Positions 34,107 to 43,257 of a stretch of 64,000 nucleotides of DNA are shown piece by piece; the stretch's first letter is position 1, and every line of letters starts with the position of its first letter. The translations under genes were made by a program, and so were the position numbers. The notes below the pieces were generated by a model. The model did no database searches. It saw nothing but the letters and a program-made list of their open reading frames with translations, and was not told the DNA's origin. Origin of the DNA: Cytophagales bacterium CG12_big_fil_rev_8_21_14_0_65_40_12 (GTDB lineage Bacteria > Bacteroidota > Bacteroidia > Cytophagales > Cyclobacteriaceae). The stretch covers positions 32,484 through 96,483 of the forward strand of contig PCUU01000092.1 of NCBI GenBank assembly GCA_002786855.1, in the 5' to 3' direction.

Positions 34107-35222
34107 CTAGCCAATTTCAATTACCACACCATCGGTCAATGGATGACTCACGCATGGCAACACGTAACCTTCGTTCAATTCTGCCTCAGAAAGCCCTTCA
34201 TCTTCGTCCATTTTGACCTTTCCTGAAAGACATTTACCTCGGCAAGCCGTGCACAAGCCGCTTTGACAAGAAAATGGAAGATCGATATCTTCTTCTAGTC
34301 CGCGTTCCAAAATTGTTTCACCTGGCGCAACAGAGAATTTGTGCTCTTCACCATCATATATAATGGTCACCTCTCTTGTGATAATCTTATCAGCATCAGC
34401 AGCTGGAGCCTCCTTCTTGCTTAAGTCAGAAGTAAAGCTTTCTTTGTGCACTTGAGCCTTGGGGATCGACAAGGCAGCCAAAGCCTGCTCAACAATATCC
34501 ATCATCGGGCCTGGGCCACACATAAAGTATTCTGTATGATCAGAAGAAAACTGAGGTAAATCGGCCAATGCGGTTTTAATAATTTCTTGTGTCAGGAATC
34601 CTCTATGACCTGTCCAGTCTGCCGGAGCTTCACCCAACACATGAATTACCCTAAATCGATCTGCATGTTCAGCTTCCATTTTCTGCAAGCTGGTTTTGAA
34701 TATGATTGAATTCAAATCACGGTTGGCATATACCAACGAAACTTTCGAATTTGGTTCTTGAGCTAATGCCGACTTGGCGATTGACATCAAGGGTGTAATT
34801 CCACTTCCGCCACCAAAAAGGACAATATGACGGCTATTGGCAGGGTCAAAATCAGTGGTAAAATTCCCAATAGGCTCAAGCACTTCTATCGAATCTCCAG
34901 CTTTGAGATTCTGGTTCAAGTGGTTGGACATTAAGCCACCTTCCACTCGTTTTACCGTGACTGCAGGAGAAGGATCTACAAATGGCGAAGTACAAAGGGA
35001 ATAGGCCCTGCGTTCTTTCTTTCCATTAATTTCTGCTATCAAAGTAAAGAATTGGCCAGATTTGTATTGGATAGCGCCACTTTCAGGTTGCTCAAAGTAA
35101 ATGCTAATCGCATCAGCAGTTTCTTTTACCACTTCCTTTACTTTCAAATTTAAATGTCCCGCCTTTACCGATGGAATCTCTTTTTTCTCCTCTTGCTTCT
35201 TCTTGAATAATCCGAATGCCAT
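34107..35222 (-). CDS. paaE: Phenylacetyl-CoA epoxidase reductase subunit PaaE
   Basis: 371-aa flavin/iron-sulfur reductase that feeds electrons from NADPH to the PaaAC oxygenase. The N-terminal ferredoxin-reductase FAD motif RRAYSLCT is at 71-78, the pyridine-nucleotide region GGGSGITP at 137-144 and CGPGPMM at 235-241. The C-terminal plant-type 2Fe-2S domain has Cys319, Cys324, Cys327 and Cys357 (CQSGLCTACRGKC...C). It is on the minus strand and separated from paaABCD by egtB-egtD, so it needs its own promoter. Its pathway assignment rests on the epoxidase genes nearby and on domain order. Confidence 0.88.
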   Translation of the reverse strand: MAFGLFKKKQEEKKEIPSVKAGHLNLKVKEVVKETADAISIYFEQPESGAIQYKSGQFFTLIAEINGKKERRAYSLCTSPFVDPSPAVTVKRVEGGLMSNHLNQNLKAGDSIEVLEPIGNFTTDFDPANSRHIVLFGGGSGITPLMSIAKSALAQEPNSKVSLVYANRDLNSIIFKTSLQKMEAEHADRFRVIHVLGEAPADWTGHRGFLTQEIIKTALADLPQFSSDHTEYFMCGPGPMMDIVEQALAALSIPKAQVHKESFTSDLSKKEAPAADADKIITREVTIIYDGEEHKFSVAPGETILERGLEEDIDLPFSCQSGLCTACRGKCLSGKVKMDEDEGLSEAELNEGYVLPCVSHPLTDGVVIEIG

Positions 35223-35393
35223 GCTCTATTCTTTGATTTTAAACCACTAGTTAATTAACCCATAAAGGGCCTTAACAGTTTTGCGAGTGCAAAAGTAATC
35301 ATGTTTAATTTAAGGATGAATTCTTATTCCAATTTACCTCTAGACACAAAGACAACTGTTGGCGAAATAAAACCTCAAACTGACACATTTTTG

Positions 35394-35401
35394 TATCTTT
35401 G
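35394..35401 (+). promoter_or_regulatory. Probable -7 promoter element of purB
   Basis: TATCTTTG, a perfect TANNTTTG match, 23 bp before the purB start codon. No matching TTTG is found at the expected -33 distance. Confidence 0.5.
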
Positions 35402-35424
35402 CGCTTTCTTTTTATTCCAGAAAC

Positions 35425-36768
35425 ATGAATCTGAATACACTCACAGCGATTTCCCCTATTGACGGACGTTATCGAAAAGTTTCCAATGCACTCACGCCCT
35501 ATTTCTCAGAATTCGCACTGATTAAATACCGGGTTGAGATTGAGGTGGAATATTTCATAGCACTTTGTGAGTTACCACTTCCACAACTTGTTTCGGTAAA
35601 AGAAGATCAATTTGACGGATTAAGAGAAATCTATAGAACCTTCTCTGAAGCGGATGCTCTGGCCATCAAGGAAATTGAAAAAACGACCAACCACGATGTA
35701 AAAGCGGTTGAGTATTTTTTAAAAGATAAATTTGCTTCACTCGGCCTTGGTGAAACCATTGAGTTCATTCATTTCGGTTTGACCTCTCAAGACATTAACA
35801 ATACCGCGATTCCTCTTTCTATAAAAAGAGCAATGCACCAAGTGATTGAACCTGCTATTTTGGAAGTCAGAAACCAAATCAAAGCAATGGTTGATATGTG
35901 GAAGGATGTAGCCATGTTGGCCAAAACCCATGGACAGCCCGCCTCTCCTACTCGCTTGGGTAAAGAAATGGAAGTATTTGCCAACAGAATTGATGAGCAG
36001 TTGATTTTGCTTGGGGATATCCCATTTGCCGCCAAATTTGGAGGAGCAACTGGCAATTTCAATGCACACCATGTGGCCTACCCAAAAATTGATTGGGTGG
36101 AGTTTGGGAATGATTTTGTAAAGGATGTTTTGGGCTTGCATAGAAGCCATCCCACTACCCAAATTGAGCATTATGATCACTTGGCCGCTTTATTTGATGG
36201 TTTAAAAAGAATCAATACGATTCTCATTGATTTTTCGAGAGATGTATGGCAGTACGTTTCTATGAATTACTTCAAACAAAAAATCAAGGAAGGTGAAGTA
36301 GGTTCTTCGGCAATGCCGCATAAAGTGAATCCAATTGACTTCGAGAATGCCGAGGGCAACTTGGGCATGGCGAACGCTATTTTCGAGCATCTTTCAGCCA
36401 AACTCCCTATTTCAAGATTACAACGGGATTTAACAGACTCCACCGTGCTTCGTAATGTGGGCGTTCCCTTGGGGCATACTTTAATCGCGCTTAAATCTTT
36501 GGAAAAAGGGATTACCAAATTGGAATTGAACCAACAAGCCATTGACGCTGATTTGGAAGATAACTGGGCGGTAGTGGCTGAAGCCATTCAAACTATCTTA
36601 AGAAGAGAAGGCTATCCAAAACCTTACGAAGCGCTTAAAGGCCTAACCAGGACCAATCAAAAGATCACTTCAGTTGTGATCAAAGAGTTTATCCAAACCT
36701 TAGAGGTATCCCCAGAAATAAAAAATGAACTGATGCAAATCAGTCCATTTAACTATACCGGTTTATAA
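35425..36768 (+). CDS. purB: Adenylosuccinate lyase
   Basis: 447-aa enzyme of purine synthesis: splits SAICAR to AICAR and adenylosuccinate to AMP, releasing fumarate. The fumarase-superfamily signature GSSAMPHKVNPIDFENAEGN starts at residue 293 with the catalytic-loop Ser294/295, and the substrate motifs SPIDGRYRK and THGQPASPTRLGKE are present. It is the longer bacterial form of about 450 aa with the C-terminal LTRTN motif. A single gene with its own terminator. Confidence 0.96.
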   Translation: MNLNTLTAISPIDGRYRKVSNALTPYFSEFALIKYRVEIEVEYFIALCELPLPQLVSVKEDQFDGLREIYRTFSEADALAIKEIEKTTNHDVKAVEYFLKDKFASLGLGETIEFIHFGLTSQDINNTAIPLSIKRAMHQVIEPAILEVRNQIKAMVDMWKDVAMLAKTHGQPASPTRLGKEMEVFANRIDEQLILLGDIPFAAKFGGATGNFNAHHVAYPKIDWVEFGNDFVKDVLGLHRSHPTTQIEHYDHLAALFDGLKRINTILIDFSRDVWQYVSMNYFKQKIKEGEVGSSAMPHKVNPIDFENAEGNLGMANAIFEHLSAKLPISRLQRDLTDSTVLRNVGVPLGHTLIALKSLEKGITKLELNQQAIDADLEDNWAVVAEAIQTILRREGYPKPYEALKGLTRTNQKITSVVIKEFIQTLEVSPEIKNELMQISPFNYTGL

Positions 36769-36798
36769 AAAAAGCCCCGAATTCGGGGCTTTTTTTTA
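36765..36798. terminator. Bidirectional Rho-independent terminator between purB and tolC
   Basis: Palindromic GCCCCGAATTCGGGGC stem between runs of seven A and eight T serves both convergent genes. Confidence 0.9.
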
Positions 36799-38301
36799 TT
36801 TTCTTTCGATAACTGAATCCGTTTTTGGATCGTATTCTAGTAATTCGTTATAGAGCAATTGATTGTTTTGGAAATCATATAATGTCAAAGCCCTTAACTC
36901 GTAGTACGCACCCCAATACTGCTGTAGGGCCGAAACATAACTTCTGATTGCGCTATCCTTATTCGTTCTCGCTCTTGCCAATTCAAGAATTCCAACCTTA
37001 CCAGCCAAATATCTTCCATTTGTAATTTCGAAACCTTTTAAGGCAATCGCCTCACTCTTCTTAGCCAATTCTATTTGCTCGATAATCTGGCGGAAGTTTC
37101 TTACAGCATTAGAGATTTCTTGATCAAAATTGATCATGTCTTGCTCAATATTGAATTCATTGAGCTTTTGCTGCTCAAGTGCCTGATTCATACGCGCTTT
37201 ATTTCTTCCACCATCAAGTATAGGCAGAGCAAAAGTCAAGGTTACTTGAGAACCTGCAGCGGTATTATCTCCATCATAAACTCCAGAAAGACTATTGGTT
37301 TGCGCACTATTATACCCATAAGACGCAATTAAAGAAGCGTTGAACCTTCGGGCCCTTGCCTCGGCAACAGATCTTTGCGCTGCCAAACGCTGCACCTCAA
37401 AACTCAAATATTCAGCTCTATTATCCTTTGCATACTTCAGCGCTGTTTCATAATCAATTTCAAAATCAGGAACCTCAAGCGGAGCAACCAATTCAAGGTC
37501 TACATTTTCGCTTAAACCAATAAAACTTCTCAATTCCAGCGATAAGGATTGAACTTCCAATTGTGCTTGTTGAGCATCACTCTGAGAGGTTAGTAAATCT
37601 AGTTCGGTTTGAAGTAATTGATCCTCAGTAGAAGTACCAATATTGTAGCGTCCTTGTTCTACTCTAAAAACGGTGTCGTTGGCTTGCTCATTTTGTCTTG
37701 CAATCTGAAGGTTCTTTTGCTGAACCAACAATCTAAAAAACAATACCGCTGCAGTTTGCGAAGCTTGTTCTAACTCCTGTACATAGCTCCTCTTGCTTTG
37801 CTCATATTGCAAGGGTTGAATTTGCCTATCCCATTTGAACGGGTTGACAGCGAATAATGGTTGCTCGATTGAAAAACCAACGGGATCACCTTGATAACGC
37901 GTGAAATCATTATCGTAATCATCGAATCTGGCCAAGCGTGAATTAAATGAAACCGTAGTGTTGGTCCAAGGCAAAACTTGCTCCAATCCCAAACTAAGGT
38001 TAGAGTTATTCTGATTTACCGATCTAAATGCCACCGACCCATCATTCTGGGCTTGTGCAATGGTTCTATTTACATAATTAGGGAGTGTACCTCTTACTAA
38101 AAGTTGAGGTTTCAATTGAGACTTGTACACCTGATAGCTCCAATAGCCTAAAGTTCGCGAAGTCTCCGCTCTTTTGGCATTTCTTGAGTTTTGACGTGCC
38201 AATTGGATTACTTCTTCAAGGGTTAACACTTTTTTCTCTTGCGAAAATGATAATTGCGTTAGACCCAGAAGAAAAATTGAAAGTAAAATGACCTTTTTCA
38301 T
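36796..38301 (-). CDS. TolC-family outer-membrane efflux protein
   Basis: 501-aa outer-membrane channel. A signal peptide ends at about residue 20 (LLGLTQLSFSQ). The family's long alpha-helical barrel is seen as heptad-like stretches with the two OEP repeats (ESLGRQQEQAN-type: VLTLEEVIQLARQNSRNAKRAE and ATAARRFNASL). It is the last gene of a tripartite efflux operon after the adaptor and permease genes (6-bp gap). It probably opens the outer membrane for substrates exported by the ABC permease; the substrate is unknown. Confidence 0.88.
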   Translation of the reverse strand: MKKVILLSIFLLGLTQLSFSQEKKVLTLEEVIQLARQNSRNAKRAETSRTLGYWSYQVYKSQLKPQLLVRGTLPNYVNRTIAQAQNDGSVAFRSVNQNNSNLSLGLEQVLPWTNTTVSFNSRLARFDDYDNDFTRYQGDPVGFSIEQPLFAVNPFKWDRQIQPLQYEQSKRSYVQELEQASQTAAVLFFRLLVQQKNLQIARQNEQANDTVFRVEQGRYNIGTSTEDQLLQTELDLLTSQSDAQQAQLEVQSLSLELRSFIGLSENVDLELVAPLEVPDFEIDYETALKYAKDNRAEYLSFEVQRLAAQRSVAEARARRFNASLIASYGYNSAQTNSLSGVYDGDNTAAGSQVTLTFALPILDGGRNKARMNQALEQQKLNEFNIEQDMINFDQEISNAVRNFRQIIEQIELAKKSEAIALKGFEITNGRYLAGKVGILELARARTNKDSAIRSYVSALQQYWGAYYELRALTLYDFQNNQLLYNELLEYDPKTDSVIERK

Positions 38302-38307
38302 GAGTTT

Positions 38308-39684
38308 TTATTCGTGTCTTAAAGATGTAATTGGATCTTGGCTTGCCGCTCGTCTTGCTGGAGTAATTCCAAAAATAAGACCCACAGTAGCCGCAACTCC
38401 AAAGGAAATAACAATTGAAGCAAAACTGATTTCAGTTGGGAAATCGGCCAGGGAAGAAACAGCGAATGCTAATCCTATGCCTAAAATTACCCCTATAATG
38501 CCTCCTGACACTGAAATAAGCACAGCTTCAAATAAAAATTGTGATACAATATCAGAAGACTTAGCTCCAATTGAAAGCCTTAAGCCGATTTCTTTTATTC
38601 TTTCCATCACAGAAGCCAACATAATATTCATAATTCCAATACCCCCAACTAAAAGGGAAATGGCTGCAATGGCCGCTAAAACGATATTAAAAATATTCTG
38701 AGTTCTTTGTTGCTGTTTCAAAAGCAATTCCGGAATGGTAATTTCATAATCTACCACACCGAAGTGTCTGCGCTCGAGCAACCTACTCATGACCTCGGCA
38801 GTGGAGCTAAGTTTGGTCGATTCTTCAACTTGCACCACCAGCCTATCGATTTGATGATAATTTTTGGGTGCACTATCCTCATCGCTGCTACCAGATGAAG
38901 TAATGACCGCGAAGCCCCCTCCAAAACCACGGAAACTAGTGCCGCCAAAACTCTTTTTCAATCCAGAACCTGTCACTAAATCGCGATTAATATAACGCAC
39001 AAGAACGGTTTGGATTGGAGTATACACATCCATATTATAGTCACGAATACCGAGATTCGTAATTGCTTTTTCTGAGATGAACCTCTCTTTGAGCACCCCA
39101 ATTACCTCTAGCCACTGCGAACCCACTTTGATTTTCTTACCCAAGGGATTTTCCTGTGGAAAAAATTTAGACTGAATGCCCTTTCCTATAATACAAACTG
39201 GAGCCCCAACCCTCAACTGAATATCGTCAAACATTTGGCCTCCATCCATTTCGAAATTGGCCACCTCAAAATAGCTAGGCTCTACGCCAACTAGCTTTGA
39301 GGACCTGCGGATTCCGTTTTTGATGATGTAGGTTTCCAAAAGGATTTCTGGGCTTATCTTTTGAATACCCGGAATGGACTCCCTGATGTTTTCCACATCA
39401 AGCAACTTTAATCCTGGAGAAAACTTCTTTTTATCGTCCTCATCTGCCTGACCTAGCTGCTGCTCTACCTGCTCTACTACTGGCTGAACGATGATGTTAT
39501 TCACACCTACTAATTCAATCTGCTCCAAAATTTCCTTTTGTGCACCATTTCCAATTGCAAGCATTGCGATTACCGCAGCCACACCAAAGATAATCCCAAG
39601 CGCTGTAAGCAAGGACCTTAATTGGTTGGCCAGCACCGCTTCCAGCGCTATGTAAAAGTTAAATAATAGACTTTGCTTATTCAT
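38308..39684 (-). CDS. MacB-type ABC transporter permease (no ATPase domain)
   Basis: 458-aa permease with an N-terminal TM, a large periplasmic MacB_PCD domain (residues about 45-300), and a C-terminal FtsX domain with three TM segments (NIFNIVLAAIAAISLLVGGIGIMNIMLASV...). The sequence RIKEIGLRLSIGAKSSDI at the coupling region is typical. No Walker motifs are present, so it needs a separate ATPase that is not in the window. Cotranscribed with the adaptor (5-bp gap) and TolC genes. Confidence 0.9.
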   Translation of the reverse strand: MNKQSLLFNFYIALEAVLANQLRSLLTALGIIFGVAAVIAMLAIGNGAQKEILEQIELVGVNNIIVQPVVEQVEQQLGQADEDDKKKFSPGLKLLDVENIRESIPGIQKISPEILLETYIIKNGIRRSSKLVGVEPSYFEVANFEMDGGQMFDDIQLRVGAPVCIIGKGIQSKFFPQENPLGKKIKVGSQWLEVIGVLKERFISEKAITNLGIRDYNMDVYTPIQTVLVRYINRDLVTGSGLKKSFGGTSFRGFGGGFAVITSSGSSDEDSAPKNYHQIDRLVVQVEESTKLSSTAEVMSRLLERRHFGVVDYEITIPELLLKQQQRTQNIFNIVLAAIAAISLLVGGIGIMNIMLASVMERIKEIGLRLSIGAKSSDIVSQFLFEAVLISVSGGIIGVILGIGLAFAVSSLADFPTEISFASIVISFGVAATVGLIFGITPARRAASQDPITSLRHE

Positions 39685-39689
39685 AATGC

Positions 39690-41198
39690 TTAGTCTTTTG
39701 TTTGACCAGCTCGTCCTGCTGCGGCACCCGCTGCACCTGTGGTGCTGGCTGGTCGTTGCCCTCCTACACCGGCAGGTCTCTGACCGCCTCTTTGGAACAT
39801 TTGCTGCATTTGAGATGGGTCTGTAATTCCTCTGTCTTTCAATCTCTGAATCATTTCAGGTGACATTGGGCTACCATCAGGCATTTTCCATTCTAAGTCA
39901 CCTCCTTCTGGAGCTTCAGGAGCGACTTCGTATTTTTGCATTCTAGTTCCATCCAATTCTGGAATTAGTTTAGGCCCCTTGCCCGACATTCCATCAGGCA
40001 TACTCAAATAGAGTACATCGCCTTCTTCAACACCCATTTCAATCACGGCATCATTGCTATTGGTCAAGCCTACCTTGACTTCTTGAAGCACTCCACTCTT
40101 TTTGATTACATAGTTGATTGAGTCGTTATAAACATGTAAACACTCTAGTGGAACATGTACCACATCTTGCAAATTTTGAGTGATTACGATATTACTCGTA
40201 GTCATTGAAGGTCTCAATTCCGAGTCACGCTCATTCACACGCACAATTACCTCAAATACCTTTGCATCTGAATTTGGGTTTTGCTGACCTACACGGGCCA
40301 CACGCGATACTTTTCCTGAAAGTCTTTTATCCGGGAAAGCGTCCAAGCCAATTTCTACTGGCTGACCCACCTTTACTTTACGAATGTCTACCTCATTAAT
40401 GAAAGTAGTTGAAATCATGCTAGAAAGATCTGGAAGTTCAGCCACATCTGGTGCGAAAGTATTAATCTGTGAACCTTCAACAATCCTGTCTCCACCAAAG
40501 CCTTTGGTATAAATTACCATTCCGTCCTGAGGGGCGTAAATGGTGAAATCCTCCAATAGTTTCAACCCTTTGTCGTAGCGGTCTTGCCTCCTGTTCAAAT
40601 CGGCAGTTTCTTCAATCATTTTTGATTTCGCTTGCTGCTTTTTCAAGGTGTAATTTTCTATGGCTCTTTCTTTGTCTCTCAAAAGCTTTTCGAGCTCATT
40701 CTCATATTTTTTTACCGTAGCTGGCGGCTCATATTGCGATTGCTCTAATTGAAGTTTCTTCTCTTCGATGGAGTAGTCGAGATTAATAAGTTTATCTCGC
40801 TCACCTCTCAAAGTCAAAGCAGTATCAATTTTAGCATTGTCGTATTCTGCGATTTGGGCGTCTAGTTGATCCTTTTCTGCTTGGATTTTTTCATAAAGCT
40901 CTCCTTTATCCAACTCCGCCACGAATTCACCCTTCCTCACTTGAGTGCCTTCATCGACCAGTTTTTGAATGGTCATGTTTCTAATATTGAAATCTCGGGC
41001 GGCAATTGGCCCTACGATTTTTGTAGAACGCTCTGCAGACAATTCCCCAGTTGTGGTTACTTCAACTTTGAATTCACCTTTTTCTGCCGTAGCAAAAAGC
41101 GAAACCCCATCCTCTTTGGCTTCTGGATTAAAAACGGTCAGGGCAACCACTATGGCAGTGATTACTACTAGTCCGATAATGATGAGTTTTTTTCTCAT
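39690..41198 (-). CDS. HlyD/MacA-type periplasmic adaptor protein
   Basis: 502-aa membrane-fusion protein that would link the MacB-like permease to TolC. An N-terminal membrane anchor (KKLIIIGLVVITAIVVALTV) precedes a lipoyl half-motif, a coiled-coil hairpin at about 105-205 (GELYEKIQAEKDQLDAQ...), and beta-barrel/MPD strands. The last ~50 residues are low-complexity Gly/Ala/Gln-rich. A Shine-Dalgarno (AAGGAG) lies 4 nt before ATG, rare in this window, supporting the start. A -7-like TAATTTCG is about 35 bp upstream. Confidence 0.88.
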   Translation of the reverse strand: MRKKLIIIGLVVITAIVVALTVFNPEAKEDGVSLFATAEKGEFKVEVTTTGELSAERSTKIVGPIAARDFNIRNMTIQKLVDEGTQVRKGEFVAELDKGELYEKIQAEKDQLDAQIAEYDNAKIDTALTLRGERDKLINLDYSIEEKKLQLEQSQYEPPATVKKYENELEKLLRDKERAIENYTLKKQQAKSKMIEETADLNRRQDRYDKGLKLLEDFTIYAPQDGMVIYTKGFGGDRIVEGSQINTFAPDVAELPDLSSMISTTFINEVDIRKVKVGQPVEIGLDAFPDKRLSGKVSRVARVGQQNPNSDAKVFEVIVRVNERDSELRPSMTTSNIVITQNLQDVVHVPLECLHVYNDSINYVIKKSGVLQEVKVGLTNSNDAVIEMGVEEGDVLYLSMPDGMSGKGPKLIPELDGTRMQKYEVAPEAPEGGDLEWKMPDGSPMSPEMIQRLKDRGITDPSQMQQMFQRGGQRPAGVGGQRPASTTGAAGAAAGRAGQTKD

Positions 41199-41530
41199 GA
41201 CTCCTTCTATTGTTAGTTTTAAATGTTTGCGAAATTAGGTTGAATAGTGCTGATAACATTTCCACATAAAAAAGTATGTCACCACTAAAATAAAATGGGA
41301 AAACGCCATTTACGAATCAAAATCAAACTATTCTAATGCTTAACTGCAAAGTCAGTAGGTTGTTTCAGTACTTTCCAACTTGGTTTAGATGATCATGGTG
41401 ACGCAAAAGTTTAACCGACACGGACTTCAATTATTGGAACGGTGAATATATGGTGCAAGCACCTAAATGTTCATTTCAATGGTGGCCAATGGTTTCGGTC
41501 TTAAACTATATCTTTGAGCAAAATTAATGA
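41199..41530. other. Divergent intergenic region between the efflux operon and the methyltransferase gene
   Basis: 332 bp without a coding frame. On the right TATCTTTG (41509-41516), a perfect -7 element, lies 14 bp before the methyltransferase ATG, without a clear -33. On the left TAATTTCG (minus strand, 41237-41230) is a near match for the adaptor gene. Nothing else recognised between. Confidence 0.45.
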
Positions 41531-42298
41531 ATGAAAAAACTTATTAGTTTCTTTTTGCGAAAAGTGCCCCGAAAATACCTTCAGCTCTTTAGCCATCATA
41601 TTTTGAAAGTGGTGAGCCTATTTATGCGGGGAAATAATGTTACCTGCCCTATTTGTGAAATAAGTTATCGCAAGTTTCTTCCCTATGGCCGATTGCACCC
41701 CAGGCCAAATGCGCTTTGCCCAGATTCATTGTCGTTAGAAAGACACCGGTTAATGTGGCTGTATTTAAAGCAGCGTACCAACTTTTTCACTGCTGATTTG
41801 AAGCTTTTACACATTGCCCCAGAGCTTTGCTTTATCGATAAATTTAAGGCAATGCCGAATATCGACTATACTTCGGCAGATTTAGAATCTCCATTAGCAG
41901 ACATTAAAATGGATGTTCACGAAATTCCTTTTGAGGACCATACTTTTGATGTGGTTTTTTGTAATCACGTAATGGAACATGTTGATGATGACATCAAAGC
42001 CATGAGCGAGATCAATAGAGTGCTTAAACCTGGAGGATGGGCCATAATACAATCACCGCAGGATTATAGCAGGGATGAAACGCTCGAAGACCCAAATATT
42101 ACTGACCCTAAAGACCGCGAACGCATTTTTTGGCAGGATGATCATTTGCGACTTTTCGGCCTCGATTATGGTAAACGCTTAGAAAAGGCAGGATTCAAGG
42201 TGACTGAAGATCGATTCGTGATGGAATTGCCAGCAGAAACCGTAAGGAAATATGCGCTGCCAGCAAAAGAGATTATTTATTTCTGCGCGAAAGGCTGA
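41531..42298 (+). CDS. Class I SAM-dependent methyltransferase
   Basis: 255-aa protein. A short N-terminal region with CPICEISYRKFLPYG and CPDSLSLERHRLMW holds cysteines that could bind a metal, then a Methyltransf_11 domain: LLHIAPELCF, YTSADLESPLADIKMDVHEIPFEDHTFDVVFCNHVMEHVDDD and INRVLKPGGWAIIQSPQD. The substrate is unknown; the two glycosyltransferase genes on the opposite strand suggest cell-surface polymer or lipid modification. Its 3' end overlaps the convergent glycosyltransferase gene by 22 bp. Confidence 0.85.
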   Translation: MKKLISFFLRKVPRKYLQLFSHHILKVVSLFMRGNNVTCPICEISYRKFLPYGRLHPRPNALCPDSLSLERHRLMWLYLKQRTNFFTADLKLLHIAPELCFIDKFKAMPNIDYTSADLESPLADIKMDVHEIPFEDHTFDVVFCNHVMEHVDDDIKAMSEINRVLKPGGWAIIQSPQDYSRDETLEDPNITDPKDRERIFWQDDHLRLFGLDYGKRLEKAGFKVTEDRFVMELPAETVRKYALPAKEIIYFCAKG

Positions 42299-43257
42299 TT
42301 CCCTCGGGGATTCACAAGTTCGTTGATCATACCCATGCCATAACCAATGAGCTGAGTAAAAGCAGCCGCTACGCTGAAAAAACCAATCTTCAAATTCCTG
42401 TATTGCAGCGATGCATCCAAAAAAAGCGCTAAAGTAAAGATCGCTATGGCTGAAGCACCTAAATAGAACAACAAGGGACTAATCCAGAGCAAGATTGGCC
42501 AAGCAAATAGCCCCAAAACAAAGCATGTTGGAAGCAGATGGACCAATTTTAGTTCTCCCGGAACAAGCTTATTTACATTAATTCTCGCCCTACCAAAAAA
42601 ATGAAGTTGCCTGTAGAATTGGACAAAACTTGTTCTTCTTTTATGAAACACAAAAGCTTCAGGAATCAGGCCAGTTTTGAACCCTTCTTTGATGATTCGA
42701 ATGCTAAATTCGATGTCTTCCCCCATTCGGGTAATTCTATAGCCTTTAGTTTTTTCAAAAACAGCTTTTGAAATCCCCATATTGAAGCTTCTAGGGTGAA
42801 AAGTCCCCACGTGCTTCTTATTCCCCCTGATCCCGCCTGTCGTAAAGGGAGAGGTCATGGAATAGCTAATGGCTTTTTGAAGAGGTGTAAATGAAGTATG
42901 CGCTTTATCAGGGCCACCAAAAGCGTCTAGTTGGTTTTGGTTCAAGGACTTTTCAACTAATTCGAAGTAGTTTTCAGGAATCAAGCAGTCTGAATCGAAA
43001 ACCACAAAGTAGTCTCCTTTTGCTCTTTCGAAACCATAATTCCTGGAGAAACCTTGTCCTGAATTTTCTTTGAAGAAATACTTGATATTGAGTTGCGACT
43101 GAAATTTCGCAACCACTTGGTCACATTTCTTTACAGAACCGTCTTCAACAATGATGACCTCGAAATTTTTATAGGACTGAAGCACTAAGGATTGGAGCAG
43201 TTCATCCACTTCATCAGGTCGATTGAAAACGGGAATGACTACCGAATAAAACCTCAT
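42277..43257 (-). CDS. Glycosyltransferase family 2, membrane-anchored
   Basis: 326-aa GT-A fold enzyme. The N-terminus FYSVVIPVFNRPDEVDELLQSLVLQSYKNFEVIIVEDGS is the GT2 nucleotide-sugar domain with VVFDSDCLIPENYF as the metal-binding acidic (DSD) motif. C-terminal hydrophobic stretches (LVHLLPTCFVLGLFAWPILLWI and ASAIAIFTLALFLD) form TM helices. The start codon overlaps the upstream GT2 gene by 4 bp (ATGA), so both are cotranscribed. Acceptor unknown. Confidence 0.87.
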   Translation of the reverse strand: MRFYSVVIPVFNRPDEVDELLQSLVLQSYKNFEVIIVEDGSVKKCDQVVAKFQSQLNIKYFFKENSGQGFSRNYGFERAKGDYFVVFDSDCLIPENYFELVEKSLNQNQLDAFGGPDKAHTSFTPLQKAISYSMTSPFTTGGIRGNKKHVGTFHPRSFNMGISKAVFEKTKGYRITRMGEDIEFSIRIIKEGFKTGLIPEAFVFHKRRTSFVQFYRQLHFFGRARINVNKLVPGELKLVHLLPTCFVLGLFAWPILLWISPLLFYLGASAIAIFTLALFLDASLQYRNLKIGFFSVAAAFTQLIGYGMGMINELVNPRGNQPFAQK

